Assembly (NCBI GenBank): GCA_902478365.1
Contig: CABSKX010000072.1
Location: forward strand, 1 to 9,140
Length of the DNA: 9,140 bases
Direction: 5' to 3'
Source of the DNA: an uncultured Collinsella sp.
GTDB taxonomy: Bacteria; Actinomycetota; Coriobacteriia; Coriobacteriales; Coriobacteriaceae
A model generated the notes under the pieces. The model did no database searches. It was not told where the DNA came from and saw only the letters and a program-made list of their open reading frames with translations. This document shows, piece after piece, positions 1 through 6,304 of this stretch. A program made the position numbers and the translations under genes. Within the stretch, counting starts at the first letter, position 1. Each line of letters begins with the position of its first letter.

Positions 1-11
1 GTTTAACCCAT

Positions 12-50
12 ACGGCGGGTCCGAGCAGATTCGGGCCCGCCGTCTTTTTC
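12..50 (+). terminator. Rho-independent terminator of a plus-strand gene left of the window
   Basis: The inverted repeat ACGGCGGG (12-19) / CCCGCCGT (36-43) extends inward through 20-23 and 32-35, giving a 12-bp stem with one G-T pair and an 8-base loop, and is followed by CTTTTTC at 44-50. The T-run is on the plus strand, so it fits termination of a gene entering from the left edge. Read on the minus strand, as the end of nagA, the hairpin is followed by ATGGGTTAAAC, a poor U-tract. It may still help stop nagA transcripts. Confidence 0.8.
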
Positions 51-55
51 TATCG

Positions 56-1225
56 TTAATCGGTAAAGGCGTTGCCGACGCTCTGGCCGCCAACATACGT
101 CTCGACGAGGGTGAGCTCATGGTCGAACACGACAAAGTCGGCGTCGCGACCCGGCATGATGCTGCCGCACTTATCCTCGATGTGCGCAGAGCGAGCCGGC
201 ACCTCGGTTGCCATGCGAATGGCGATATCAGCGCTGGCGATGCCCCAATCGACAATGTTCTTGACGCCCTGGGCAAGCGTGAGCACCGAGCCGGCAATGC
301 TTTTGCCGTCGGCGAGCCAGCACAGGTTGTCCTTCATGATGACGTCCATGCCACCACTGGTGTAGCTGCCCTCGGGCATGCCGCCGCAGCCCAGGCAGTC
401 GGTGATGAGCACCGTGTGCTGCCAGCCCTTTGCCTGCAGCAGTGCCTTGATGGCGGCAGGGTTTACGTGCTTGCCGTCACAGATGATCTCGGCGTAGGTC
501 TCGGGCGTGGACATGGCAGCACCCACGACACCGGGCTCACGGTGATGCAGACCGCGCTGGCCGTTATAGGTATGCGTAAAGCAGCTGGCACCGGCATTGA
601 TAGCGGCGATGCACTCATCGTAGGTGGCGTCGGAGTGACCGATACTGGTCACCACGCCCTTGGCGTTCAGAGCAGCCGCATAAGCAGCGGCACCGTCGCG
701 CTCGGCGGCCATGGCGCTCTTAACGATGCGACCGCCCGCAGCCTCCTGCCACTGGTCGAAAACCTCCTCGGAGGGGTCAATCAGGTAAGCGGGGTTCTGC
801 GCGCCCACGTGCTTCATGGTAAAGAAGGGGCCCTCCAGGTAGATGCCCTGAATGCGGGCACCGCAGAAGTCGGGGCCGCGGCTCTCGTCCGCCTTGGCGA
901 TAGCAGCGCAGGCGTCCTTGATCTGTTCGACGCCATCGGTGAACGTCGTGGGCAGCCAGCTGGTGGTACCGCGACGGGCGAGCTCGGTTGAGCTGATATC
1001 GATGCCCTCGGGATCGTTATCGGTAGTTGAGTGGTTGTAGAAGCCATGGATGTGAGTATCGACCATACCCGGTGCGATCCACGATCCCGTGTAGTCCTTA
1101 ATCTCGCAAGAGGGCTCGTCGGCCTGCCAGGCGCCAAAAACGCCATCCTCGACCATAAGATAGCCGCCCAGTTGCGGGCCTGCCGGCAAGAAGAACTTGT
1201 CAGCCTTAATTGCGTACGTGCTCAT
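56..1225 (-). CDS. nagA: N-acetylglucosamine-6-phosphate deacetylase (NagA/AgaA family)
   Basis: This 389-residue amidohydrolase removes the acetyl group from an N-acetylhexosamine 6-phosphate in the cytoplasm. Visible motifs are DTHIHG with His58 and His60, YLEGPF with metal ligand Glu131, GHSDAT with His197, THTYNG with His218, LHHREPG at about 226-232, and TDC with the presumed catalytic Asp276. The intact HxH pair is the version seen in many Gram-positive enzymes; the E. coli enzyme lacks it and binds a single metal. The start is ATG at 1225, preceded by GAGGAG five bases upstream. A GTG in frame at 1231 would overlap that site and is rejected. A terminator separates it from agaS, so it needs its own promoter or read-through; a -10-like TATAAG lies at 1265-1270 without a good -35. 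Deacetylation is well supported. Whether the preferred substrate is GlcNAc-6-P or GalNAc-6-P is not visible, and the AgaS neighbour favours the latter. Confidence 0.93.
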   Translation of the reverse strand: MSTYAIKADKFFLPAGPQLGGYLMVEDGVFGAWQADEPSCEIKDYTGSWIAPGMVDTHIHGFYNHSTTDNDPEGIDISSTELARRGTTSWLPTTFTDGVEQIKDACAAIAKADESRGPDFCGARIQGIYLEGPFFTMKHVGAQNPAYLIDPSEEVFDQWQEAAGGRIVKSAMAAERDGAAAYAAALNAKGVVTSIGHSDATYDECIAAINAGASCFTHTYNGQRGLHHREPGVVGAAMSTPETYAEIICDGKHVNPAAIKALLQAKGWQHTVLITDCLGCGGMPEGSYTSGGMDVIMKDNLCWLADGKSIAGSVLTLAQGVKNIVDWGIASADIAIRMATEVPARSAHIEDKCGSIMPGRDADFVVFDHELTLVETYVGGQSVGNAFTD

Positions 1226-1282
1226 ATGCACTCCTCGCTTCTAAAGCAGTTGACTGTGGTAATGCTTATACCCAGCTCACGT

Positions 1283-1324
1283 AAAACAAAAAGCGCCCGC
1301 CCGCCGTTATGAGCGGACGGGCGC
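1283..1324 (-). terminator. Rho-independent terminator after agaS
   Basis: A 12-bp stem (1293-1304 with 1313-1324, one C-A mismatch) and an 8-base loop are followed on the minus strand by TTTTTGTTTT (1292 down to 1283). It sits between the agaS stop at 1343 and nagA, and so partly uncouples nagA from the upstream genes. Confidence 0.88.
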
Positions 1325-1342
1325 CCTTACAGGGGGACGCGA

Positions 1343-2509
1343 TTAAGCGGTGAAGGGGTGAATCGTCACGCCCTTAACCACGCGGTTGACCGTGCCGGTG
1401 GGGCTCGGCGTATCGGGCGTGTTGCCCACGCGGACGGAGTTGAGCAGGCTGATAGCCTGGGCAAACATCACGAACGGCAGAGCAAGGTAACCCTCGGGAA
1501 GTGCCTCGTAGCCCTTAAAGGTGAAGGACTCACCCTCATAGACGGTGGCACCTTCCTGCTGAACGGCGATGGTGTGCTGAGCGATCTCGTCGCCACCGAT
1601 CTCGTTGAGGATGTCGATGTCGTACTGACGGGTGTAGGCGTCGTTGTTGACGAACACGAAGACGAGCGTCTTATCGTCGACGAAGGACTTGGGTCCGTGA
1701 CGATAGCCCATGGAAGTGTCGTAAGAAGTGGCAACCAGGCCGTGAGCAAGCTCGAGAATCTTAAGCTGGCTCTCCTGAGCAAGGCCGCCAAAGGAGCCGG
1801 AGCCCAGGTAGGTCACGCGGTTGAAGTCGCCAGCGAGATAATCGGCGACCTCGGACTCGCGAGCGATAACCTCCTCGCCCATCTTGGCGATGGTCTCGAC
1901 CCACTCGGCCTTCTGCTCGTCAGAGGCAGTGTCGAAAATAAGGGTGGAGAGCAGGGTCATGCAGGAATAAGAACCGGTCATGGCGAAGCCCTTGTCGTTG
2001 GCGCGCGGAATGAGCAGCGTCAGCGCATTGGGATCATCGGCAGACTCGACGGCGAGCTTGCCCTCGGGAGCGCAGGTGATGTTGAGGAACTTGACGTTGT
2101 GGACGAGCTCCTTGGCAACGGCAACGGCGGCAAGGCTCTCGGGGCTGTTGCCAGAGCGGGCAAAGGAAACCACGAGCGTGGGATCCTCGGCGCGCAGGAA
2201 GTCGCGCGGAGCGCTCACGATGTCGGTCGTGGCGATGGGCTTAAAGTCGTAGAGATCAGTGTTGCCAGCGTGACGCAGGTACGGGGCGCAGGTATCGCCA
2301 ACGTAGTCGGACGTACCGGCACCGGTGAAGACAACGGACAGACGACCCTCGCCCATAGCGCGAGCCTCGGCCAGGAAGGCCTCGATGGCCTCCTTGTTCT
2401 CGCGATAGATGTTGAGCGTATCACGCCAAAGCTCGGGCTGCTGAGCAATCTCGGCCGTGGTGATCTGGGCGCCGAGCTCGGTGAGCTCCTCGACACTCTT
2501 CTCGAACAT
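1343..2509 (-). CDS. agaS: AgaS-family SIS-domain sugar-phosphate deaminase/isomerase
   Basis: The 388-residue protein carries two SIS (sugar isomerase) domains. The first has FTGAGTSDYVGD (61-72) and SFARSGNSPES (115-125), the usual phosphosugar-binding Ser/Thr loops. The second starts at YLGSGSFGGLAQES (234-247) and contains MGYRHGPKSFV (267-277). The C-terminal NTPDTPSPTGTVNRVVKGV (363-381) is typical of AgaS. There is no N-terminal glutamine amidotransferase domain, so it is not GlmS. Family members were long called tagatose-6-phosphate ketose/aldose isomerase; E. coli AgaS acts as a galactosamine-6-phosphate deaminase/isomerase giving tagatose-6-phosphate and ammonia. The start ATG follows GAGAGAGG with an 8-base spacer. 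It lies 114 bases downstream of the GntR gene, behind its own promoter and operator-like dyad, and ends in a terminator. A general fructosamine or other aminosugar deglycase cannot be excluded. Confidence 0.85.
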   Translation of the reverse strand: MFEKSVEELTELGAQITTAEIAQQPELWRDTLNIYRENKEAIEAFLAEARAMGEGRLSVVFTGAGTSDYVGDTCAPYLRHAGNTDLYDFKPIATTDIVSAPRDFLRAEDPTLVVSFARSGNSPESLAAVAVAKELVHNVKFLNITCAPEGKLAVESADDPNALTLLIPRANDKGFAMTGSYSCMTLLSTLIFDTASDEQKAEWVETIAKMGEEVIARESEVADYLAGDFNRVTYLGSGSFGGLAQESQLKILELAHGLVATSYDTSMGYRHGPKSFVDDKTLVFVFVNNDAYTRQYDIDILNEIGGDEIAQHTIAVQQEGATVYEGESFTFKGYEALPEGYLALPFVMFAQAISLLNSVRVGNTPDTPSPTGTVNRVVKGVTIHPFTA

Positions 2510-2548
2510 TTCTAATACCTCTCTCTAGAAGTAATCCTCTGACGTGCA

Positions 2549-2577
2549 ATTATACGCTTCGGTTGGTTATCTGGTAG
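2549..2577 (-). promoter_or_regulatory. Candidate agaS promoter
   Basis: On the minus strand a perfect TATAAT (2549-2554) lies about 40 bases upstream of the agaS start. At 17-base spacing the -35 position (2572-2577) reads CTACCA, a poor match to TTGACA. It lies inside the CTGGTAGTAACCAG dyad, so a protein bound there would compete with RNA polymerase. Confidence 0.6.
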
Positions 2578-2584
2578 TAACCAG
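2571..2584. promoter_or_regulatory. Candidate GntR/HutC-type operator in front of agaS
   Basis: CTGGTAGTAACCAG is a dyad of CTGGT and ACCAG around AGTA. An outer GGTT (2561-2564) is also symmetric with AACC (2580-2583). The core recurs as CTGGTAGTAACCAC at 6864-6877 before the PTS operon. The TGGT-N4-ACCA shape resembles known NagR/DasR-type sites of the same regulator family, and the site covers the -35 region of the agaS promoter. Confidence 0.62.
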
Positions 2585-2623
2585 TTAAATGCAAAGAATC
2601 GCCATATGGAAACGATGCGAGCA

Positions 2624-3355
2624 CTAGTTACTGCGCTGGTGGTAAACCTTGTATTTAAACTGATCGGCACGAGCAACCGAGAGTGTGTACTCCACTACCT
2701 CGTTTGACTCGTTATACGTAGTCCTGACCAAATCGAGCACAGGCGAGCCCTCGACAATTCCCAAAAGGTGGGCATCGGTGGGACGGGCTATGCTCGCATA
2801 GAACTCCTCTTCGGCCACGCGAATCTTTTGCTGAAAGTCCTGCTCAATCACATCGTAAAGCGGCTTACGCTCCAGCAGCGGTCGCTTTAGGGACAGAAAT
2901 TGACGAACCGGTAGATAGCTGCGTTCGACCATCATGGGCATGTTGTCGGCAGAGCGAAGGCGCTTGAGCTTAAAAATGCGATCACCGATGCGCAATCCCA
3001 TATGCTCGGCCAGATTCTTATCGGCCTCCATCTCGCAAAACTCGAGAATCGTGGTCTCGGGTTCTCGACCCATCGCGCGCATCTGCTCGGTAAAGCTGTA
3101 GGACTGCATAAGATTGGTTGCCTTTGCCGAACGGTCGGTCACAAAGGTACCGCGACCGTGCTGCCGAACCACCAGTCCTAAACGCTCCAGTTCCTGCAGA
3201 GCCAGGCGTACCGTAGTGCGCGAGAGACCATAGCGCTCCGAAAGTTCGCGCTCGGAAGGAATCATGTCACCGGCGCGATATTCATGGTCAATCTTTTCGG
3301 TCAGAATATCGACCAGCTGATCGTACAGCGGTTGCTTACGCGCTCCGATCGCCAT
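2624..3355 (-). CDS. GntR-family (HutC/UTRA type) transcriptional regulator
   Basis: The 243-residue protein has an N-terminal winged helix-turn-helix (about 9-72: PLYDQLVDILTEKI, then IPSERELSERYGLSRTTVR and GRGTFV, the classic GntR signature). A C-terminal UTRA effector domain follows (about 90-236). UTRA regulators of the NagR/DasR kind bind phosphorylated sugars, often glucosamine-6-P or GlcNAc-6-P, and release DNA. The likely effector here is an amino-sugar phosphate made by this locus. The start ATG at 3355 is preceded by AAGGGAGG with a 5-base spacer. The gene lies between the PTS terminator and agaS, so it has its own promoter and may also read into agaS, since no terminator is visible between them. 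The repeated CTGGTAGTAACCA dyads before agaS and the PTS operon are its probable targets. The E. coli aga regulator is DeoR-type, so this is a different regulatory solution. Confidence 0.9.
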   Translation of the reverse strand: MAIGARKQPLYDQLVDILTEKIDHEYRAGDMIPSERELSERYGLSRTTVRLALQELERLGLVVRQHGRGTFVTDRSAKATNLMQSYSFTEQMRAMGREPETTILEFCEMEADKNLAEHMGLRIGDRIFKLKRLRSADNMPMMVERSYLPVRQFLSLKRPLLERKPLYDVIEQDFQQKIRVAEEEFYASIARPTDAHLLGIVEGSPVLDLVRTTYNESNEVVEYTLSVARADQFKYKVYHQRSN

Positions 3356-3404
3356 CCTATCCTCCCTTTTGCTCGAATTCGGCTAACTACCTAGGGTGTT
3401 ATGC

Positions 3405-3434
3405 ATTATCTGTCTGCCACACCCGAATCATTAA
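3405..3434 (-). promoter_or_regulatory. Weak candidate promoter of the GntR gene
   Basis: The minus strand has GATAAT (3405-3410, 5 of 6 to the -10 consensus), with TTAATG (3429-3434) 18 bases upstream as a weak -35. It lies in the short gap between the PTS terminator and the regulator gene, where a promoter is required. No copy of the CTGGTAGTAACCA dyad is seen here, so autoregulation is not obvious. Confidence 0.35.
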
Positions 3435-3440
3435 GAAAAC

Positions 3441-3474
3441 AAAAGCCGCGCGCTCTTTCGAGCACGCGGCTTTT
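3441..3474 (-). terminator. Terminator of the PTS operon
   Basis: AAAAGCCGCG (3441-3450) pairs with CGCGGCTTTT (3465-3474). The stem continues past one mismatch through GCT/AGC to a CTTTCG loop. On the minus strand it ends GGCTTTTGTTTTC, a good U-tract, so it stops EIID transcripts. It also has TTTT on the plus strand, but no plus-strand gene is present to use it. Confidence 0.87.
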
Positions 3475-3498
3475 AACATACACATGGCTTAAGGGGTC

Positions 3499-3527
3499 GG
3501 GGTGTGAGCCGCGTAGGGACACACCCC
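3499..3527 (-). other. Second hairpin in the EIID 3' untranslated region
   Basis: GGGGTGTG (3499-3506) pairs perfectly with CACACCCC (3520-3527) around a 13-base loop, between the EIID stop and the terminator. No U-tract follows on the minus strand, so it is not itself a clear terminator. It may protect the 3' end of the message. Confidence 0.5.
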
Positions 3528-3540
3528 TCAAGCTAGAGCC

Positions 3541-4623
3541 TTACCAGATGCTCGGCCAGAGACCAAGCGGGCCAGCGCCCAGGATGCCAAGGACGAAGAG
3601 CAGGAGAATGCCCTTGGTCGGGGTCCAGCTGTGCTTAGCGAACATGTAGTAAAGCAGCAGCGTAAGCATAAGCGGGACGAGCTTCGGGACGATGGTGTTG
3701 AGGGTGTCGGCAACAGAGAAGTTGACCGGATCCTCGGTAACGGTGCCGTAGGTCACGGACTCCATGCCGTTACCCAGATCGGTGACGCCGCACTCGACAG
3801 CGTTGCCGTCGGCATCGGAAGCGGTAAGGGCGTTGCCGTCCTTATCGGTCATGGCGATGGTACCGGCCTCAGCGGTCTCGGTATCGATGCCCTCCATACC
3901 GGTGAAGTTCTCGGCCTCCTTCTCGGAGACGATCACGGTAGTAGCGGAGAGACCACGAGTGGTGCCGTTGGGGATCTGGAGGTTGATCTGGGTGCCACCC
4001 ATGGTGACGACCAGGCAACCGACGACGAAGACGCCCATGATGGAAGCGGCACGCGTGAAGGCCTGCATGTTGGCGGTCAGAGCGTCAATAGCGCTGGTGC
4101 CAAGCTTGTAGGACCAGTTCATGAGCCAGAAGCGCAGAGCGAACTGGACGACGTTGAAGATCACCAGGAAGATGATCGGTGCAGCGGCGTTGCCGTTGAT
4201 GGCCATGTTGGAGGTGATGCCGGCCGTGATAGGCACGAGCGTCAGCCAGAACAGGGCGTCACCGATACCACCGAGCGGGCCCATTGCGGCGACGCGGACG
4301 GCGCGGATCGTGGGGATGTCAACCTTGTTCTGCTCGAGCGAAAGCACGATGCCCATAACAAAGGTGACAAGGAACGGGTGGGTGTTGAAGAACTCCAGGT
4401 TGTGGCTCATGGAAGCCGCGAGGTCGTTCTTGTTGGTGTGGATCTTCTCCAGACCGGGGATGATGGAGTAGAGCCAGCCAGCGGCCTGCATGCGCTCGTA
4501 GTTGAACGATGCCTGCAGGAAGCAGGAGCGCCAAGCCATCTTGTTGAGGGTCTTCTGGTCGAGCTGCGGAGCAGGAGTGAGATCCTCGTAGTGCTCCGGG
4601 ATCACATACTCATTAGATGCCAT
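3541..4623 (-). CDS. PTS mannose-family transporter subunit IID with enlarged loop
   Basis: This is the EIID membrane subunit, which with EIIC forms the sugar channel of a mannose/fructose/sorbose-type PTS. It has the family N-terminus (LNKMAWRSCFLQASFNYERMQ, 26-46, then SIIPGLEKI), hydrophobic segments around 83-96, 121-140, 149-168 and 193-209, and a C-terminal hydrophobic region at about 311-329 and 338-355. At 360 residues it is longer than E. coli ManZ (about 285). The extra length is an acidic, Gly/Thr-rich stretch at about 219-305 between INLQIP and DTLNTIVP, with an internal DKDGNAL/DADGNAV repeat. The start is ATG at 4623, with GGAGGTGA eight bases upstream, overlapping the end of EIIC by 11 bases, which suggests translational coupling. 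An in-frame ATG at 4656 lies further inside EIIC and lacks this ribosome site. Confidence 0.92.
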   Translation of the reverse strand: MASNEYVIPEHYEDLTPAPQLDQKTLNKMAWRSCFLQASFNYERMQAAGWLYSIIPGLEKIHTNKNDLAASMSHNLEFFNTHPFLVTFVMGIVLSLEQNKVDIPTIRAVRVAAMGPLGGIGDALFWLTLVPITAGITSNMAINGNAAAPIIFLVIFNVVQFALRFWLMNWSYKLGTSAIDALTANMQAFTRAASIMGVFVVGCLVVTMGGTQINLQIPNGTTRGLSATTVIVSEKEAENFTGMEGIDTETAEAGTIAMTDKDGNALTASDADGNAVECGVTDLGNGMESVTYGTVTEDPVNFSVADTLNTIVPKLVPLMLTLLLYYMFAKHSWTPTKGILLLFVLGILGAGPLGLWPSIW

Positions 4624-5413
4624 CTTCGAAGTCACCTCCGTCAGAAACAGCTGCACCCTTCAGCTCGGTCTGCTGCTGGAAGTCCCAGAAAGCGATGCCG
4701 AAGCCGATGAGAGCGAGGATGAGCAGAGCAGGGGTTGCCAGCGAATCGTTGGCAACGGTGATGAGCGCGAGGCCAAAGCCCATGAGGAAGAAGCCCCACA
4801 TATCGCGGTTCATCATAACCTTGAGCAGGACGGCGAAGCCGACGAAGCGCATCATGCCGCCTGCAGCGGACAGACCGGTCTGCAGCCAAGTCGGGATGGC
4901 GGAAGCGATGGTCTGGCCGATGGTAGCGCCAGCGATGAAGAACAGGGTGACGACGACAGCGAAGATCAGGCCGAGCAGAGCCATGGCGAAGTAGTTCAGG
5001 CGCTCGATGCCCTTGGTGTCCGCGTTGTGAGCCATGTTATCGGCCGTGGACATAAGCGGGGACATAAGCGTGAAGACCAGGGTAACGCCAAGCTGACCAA
5101 GCAGAGCGAACGGAATGGCGAGGCCGACTGCCGCGTTGGGCTCGAGGCCCGTGGCGATAGCGAGAATGGCTGCCATGATGCCGCCGATGACGGCGTTAGG
5201 CGGCTGAGCGCCTCCGATCGGCATGTTGCCGATCGTCATGAGCTGATAGGTACCACCCACGAGAAGACCGGTGTTGAGGTCGCCAAGGATAAGACCGATG
5301 ACGGCGCCGGTGACGATGGGCTGATAGAGAGACTCGAGGAAGTCAAACTGGTCGATTGCCGCGATGAACGTGACGACGAAGACCAGAGCGATCTGGATGA
5401 TCGAGTATTCCAT
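4613..5413 (-). CDS. PTS mannose-family (sorbose subfamily) transporter subunit IIC
   Basis: A 266-residue polytopic membrane protein that forms the sugar translocation path together with EIID. It begins MEYSIIQIALVFVVTF and shows a chain of hydrophobic helices, the conserved GGAQPPNAVIGGIM (68-81), and the polar DNMAHNADTKGIERLNYF stretch (124-141) typical of EIIC of this family. The start is preceded by AAAGGAGG with a 6-base spacer. The C-terminus is acidic and ends FEDGI; its last codons contain the ribosome site and start of EIID. It lies 90 bases after EIIB, a gap that holds two hairpins. Family assignment is firm; sugar specificity cannot be read from the sequence. Confidence 0.94.
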   Translation of the reverse strand: MEYSIIQIALVFVVTFIAAIDQFDFLESLYQPIVTGAVIGLILGDLNTGLLVGGTYQLMTIGNMPIGGAQPPNAVIGGIMAAILAIATGLEPNAAVGLAIPFALLGQLGVTLVFTLMSPLMSTADNMAHNADTKGIERLNYFAMALLGLIFAVVVTLFFIAGATIGQTIASAIPTWLQTGLSAAGGMMRFVGFAVLLKVMMNRDMWGFFLMGFGLALITVANDSLATPALLILALIGFGIAFWDFQQQTELKGAAVSDGGDFEDGI

Positions 5414-5436
5414 CTTGCTCCTCCTTTCAAAATGTA

Positions 5437-5486
5437 TGTACGCACTTTGGATTTCACGTACAGAACGTCAGGGTTTCACTCCTGAC
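5437..5486 (-). other. Two tandem hairpins between the EIIB and EIIC genes
   Basis: GTCAGG (5467-5472) pairs with CCTGAC (5481-5486), and TGTACG (5437-5442) pairs with CGTACA (5457-5462), extended by two G-U pairs on the minus-strand RNA. Neither is followed by a U-tract. They lie in the only sizeable gap inside the PTS operon, directly upstream of a strong EIIC ribosome site. mRNA processing or differential stability is possible. Confidence 0.45.
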
Positions 5487-5503
5487 AACGTGGATCACGA
5501 GGA

Positions 5504-5986
5504 TTACGAGAAGAGCTTGCTCGTGTCCTCAACAGGCGTGCTCGGAACGCGCCTGATCTCCAACTCCACCCCCAATTCCTGCAGCTCTTTAAACGCAGCG
5601 ACATCCTCGTCGTTAACTGCGACGGAGGTGGCGACTTGGCGCTTTCCTTCCGACATGTGCATGTTGCCGATGTTTACCTTCTTTATAGGCACACCGCCCT
5701 TGACGAGCGTAAGCACGTCTTCCGGTGTTTCGGCCACGATGAAGATCTTCTGGCGCGGGCTCGCCTTGCCAATGACGTCGATGGTCTTCTGCAGAGAGAA
5801 GAAACGCGTAGCGACGCCGGCGGGAGCGGCCATCTTCATGAGGTTCTGGCGCATGGTGTTGGACGCCACGTCGTCGTTGGCGACGAGGATGAGGTTGGAG
5901 CCCAGGGTGGAGTTCCACTGGGTGGCAACCTGACCATGAACCAGTCGGTTATCGATGCGGGTAAGAAGAATGTTGGGTTCTGCCAT
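5504..5986 (-). CDS. PTS mannose-family subunit IIB
   Basis: A 160-residue cytoplasmic phosphocarrier. The motif RIDNRLVHGQVATQW (10-24) contains His17, the residue that accepts phosphate from EIIA and hands it to the incoming sugar. Length and layout match EIIB of the mannose/sorbose family. It is encoded as a separate polypeptide rather than fused to EIIA as in E. coli ManX. The start ATG follows AAAGGAAG with a 9-base spacer, and the gap from the YajC-like gene is only 36 bases, so it is clearly in the operon. Confidence 0.95.
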   Translation of the reverse strand: MAEPNILLTRIDNRLVHGQVATQWNSTLGSNLILVANDDVASNTMRQNLMKMAAPAGVATRFFSLQKTIDVIGKASPRQKIFIVAETPEDVLTLVKGGVPIKKVNIGNMHMSEGKRQVATSVAVNDEDVAAFKELQELGVELEIRRVPSTPVEDTSKLFS

Positions 5987-6022
5987 GTTGATCAGCTTCC
6001 TTTCGTTATTTGCTGACGACAG

Positions 6023-6304
6023 TTACTTGATCTCCTGAATCGCGTAACGCGAAACATCTACGACGGCTCCGGATCGGACTTTGATCTGGACCTTCTCGCC
6101 TTCGATGCCTTTGACGGTTCCGTAGATACCGCCGGCGAAAAGAACCTCTTGACCCGGCTTGAGCTCGGTGTGCAGCTCCTTGAAGTACTTCTGCTTCTTC
6201 TTCATGTTGATTTGCGACCAGATGGTGTAAATCAAGCCCATGATGACAAGCAGGCCTAAAAGGGCGACCGAGGAGCTCAGGACGTTGGCTCCGAAATCGG
6301 CCAT
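6023..6304 (-). CDS. yajC: YajC-family membrane protein inside the PTS operon
   Basis: A 93-residue protein with one N-terminal transmembrane helix (about 12-30, SVALLGLLVIMGLIYTIW), a basic stretch (MKKKQKYFKEL) and a small beta-rich cytoplasmic domain with PGQEVLFAGGIYGTVKGIEG (50-69). This is the YajC pattern. YajC is usually an accessory subunit of the SecDF-YajC membrane protein insertion complex. Its start codon shares one base with the EIIA stop (TAATG), so it is translationally tied to EIIA, with GAGGA nine bases upstream as ribosome site. Similar yajC-like genes are known in some mannose-family PTS operons, for example the pneumococcal hyaluronan-disaccharide operon. Here it may be a dedicated partner for folding or membrane insertion of EIIC/EIID rather than the housekeeping copy; that is inference. 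Confidence 0.85.
   Translation of the reverse strand: MADFGANVLSSSVALLGLLVIMGLIYTIWSQINMKKKQKYFKELHTELKPGQEVLFAGGIYGTVKGIEGEKVQIKVRSGAVVDVSRYAIQEIK

Noticed and set aside
119..991. Plus-strand open frame (290 codons) opposite nagA
   Set aside because: Shadow of the deacetylase gene, whose catalytic motifs are all present on the minus strand.
1226..1231. Upstream GTG start for nagA
   Set aside because: It overlaps the GAGGAG ribosome site that correctly serves the ATG at 1225.
1358..2515. Long plus-strand open frame (385 codons) opposite agaS
   Set aside because: It is an exact shadow of a clear SIS-domain gene. Its translation is low-complexity Gly/Val/Ala/Leu/Asp with no family motif, as expected from GC-biased third positions.
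3631..4710. Long plus-strand open frame (359 codons) opposite EIID
   Set aside because: The translation is rich in His, Asp, Gly and Val without hydrophobic or domain structure, while the minus strand encodes a recognisable membrane protein.
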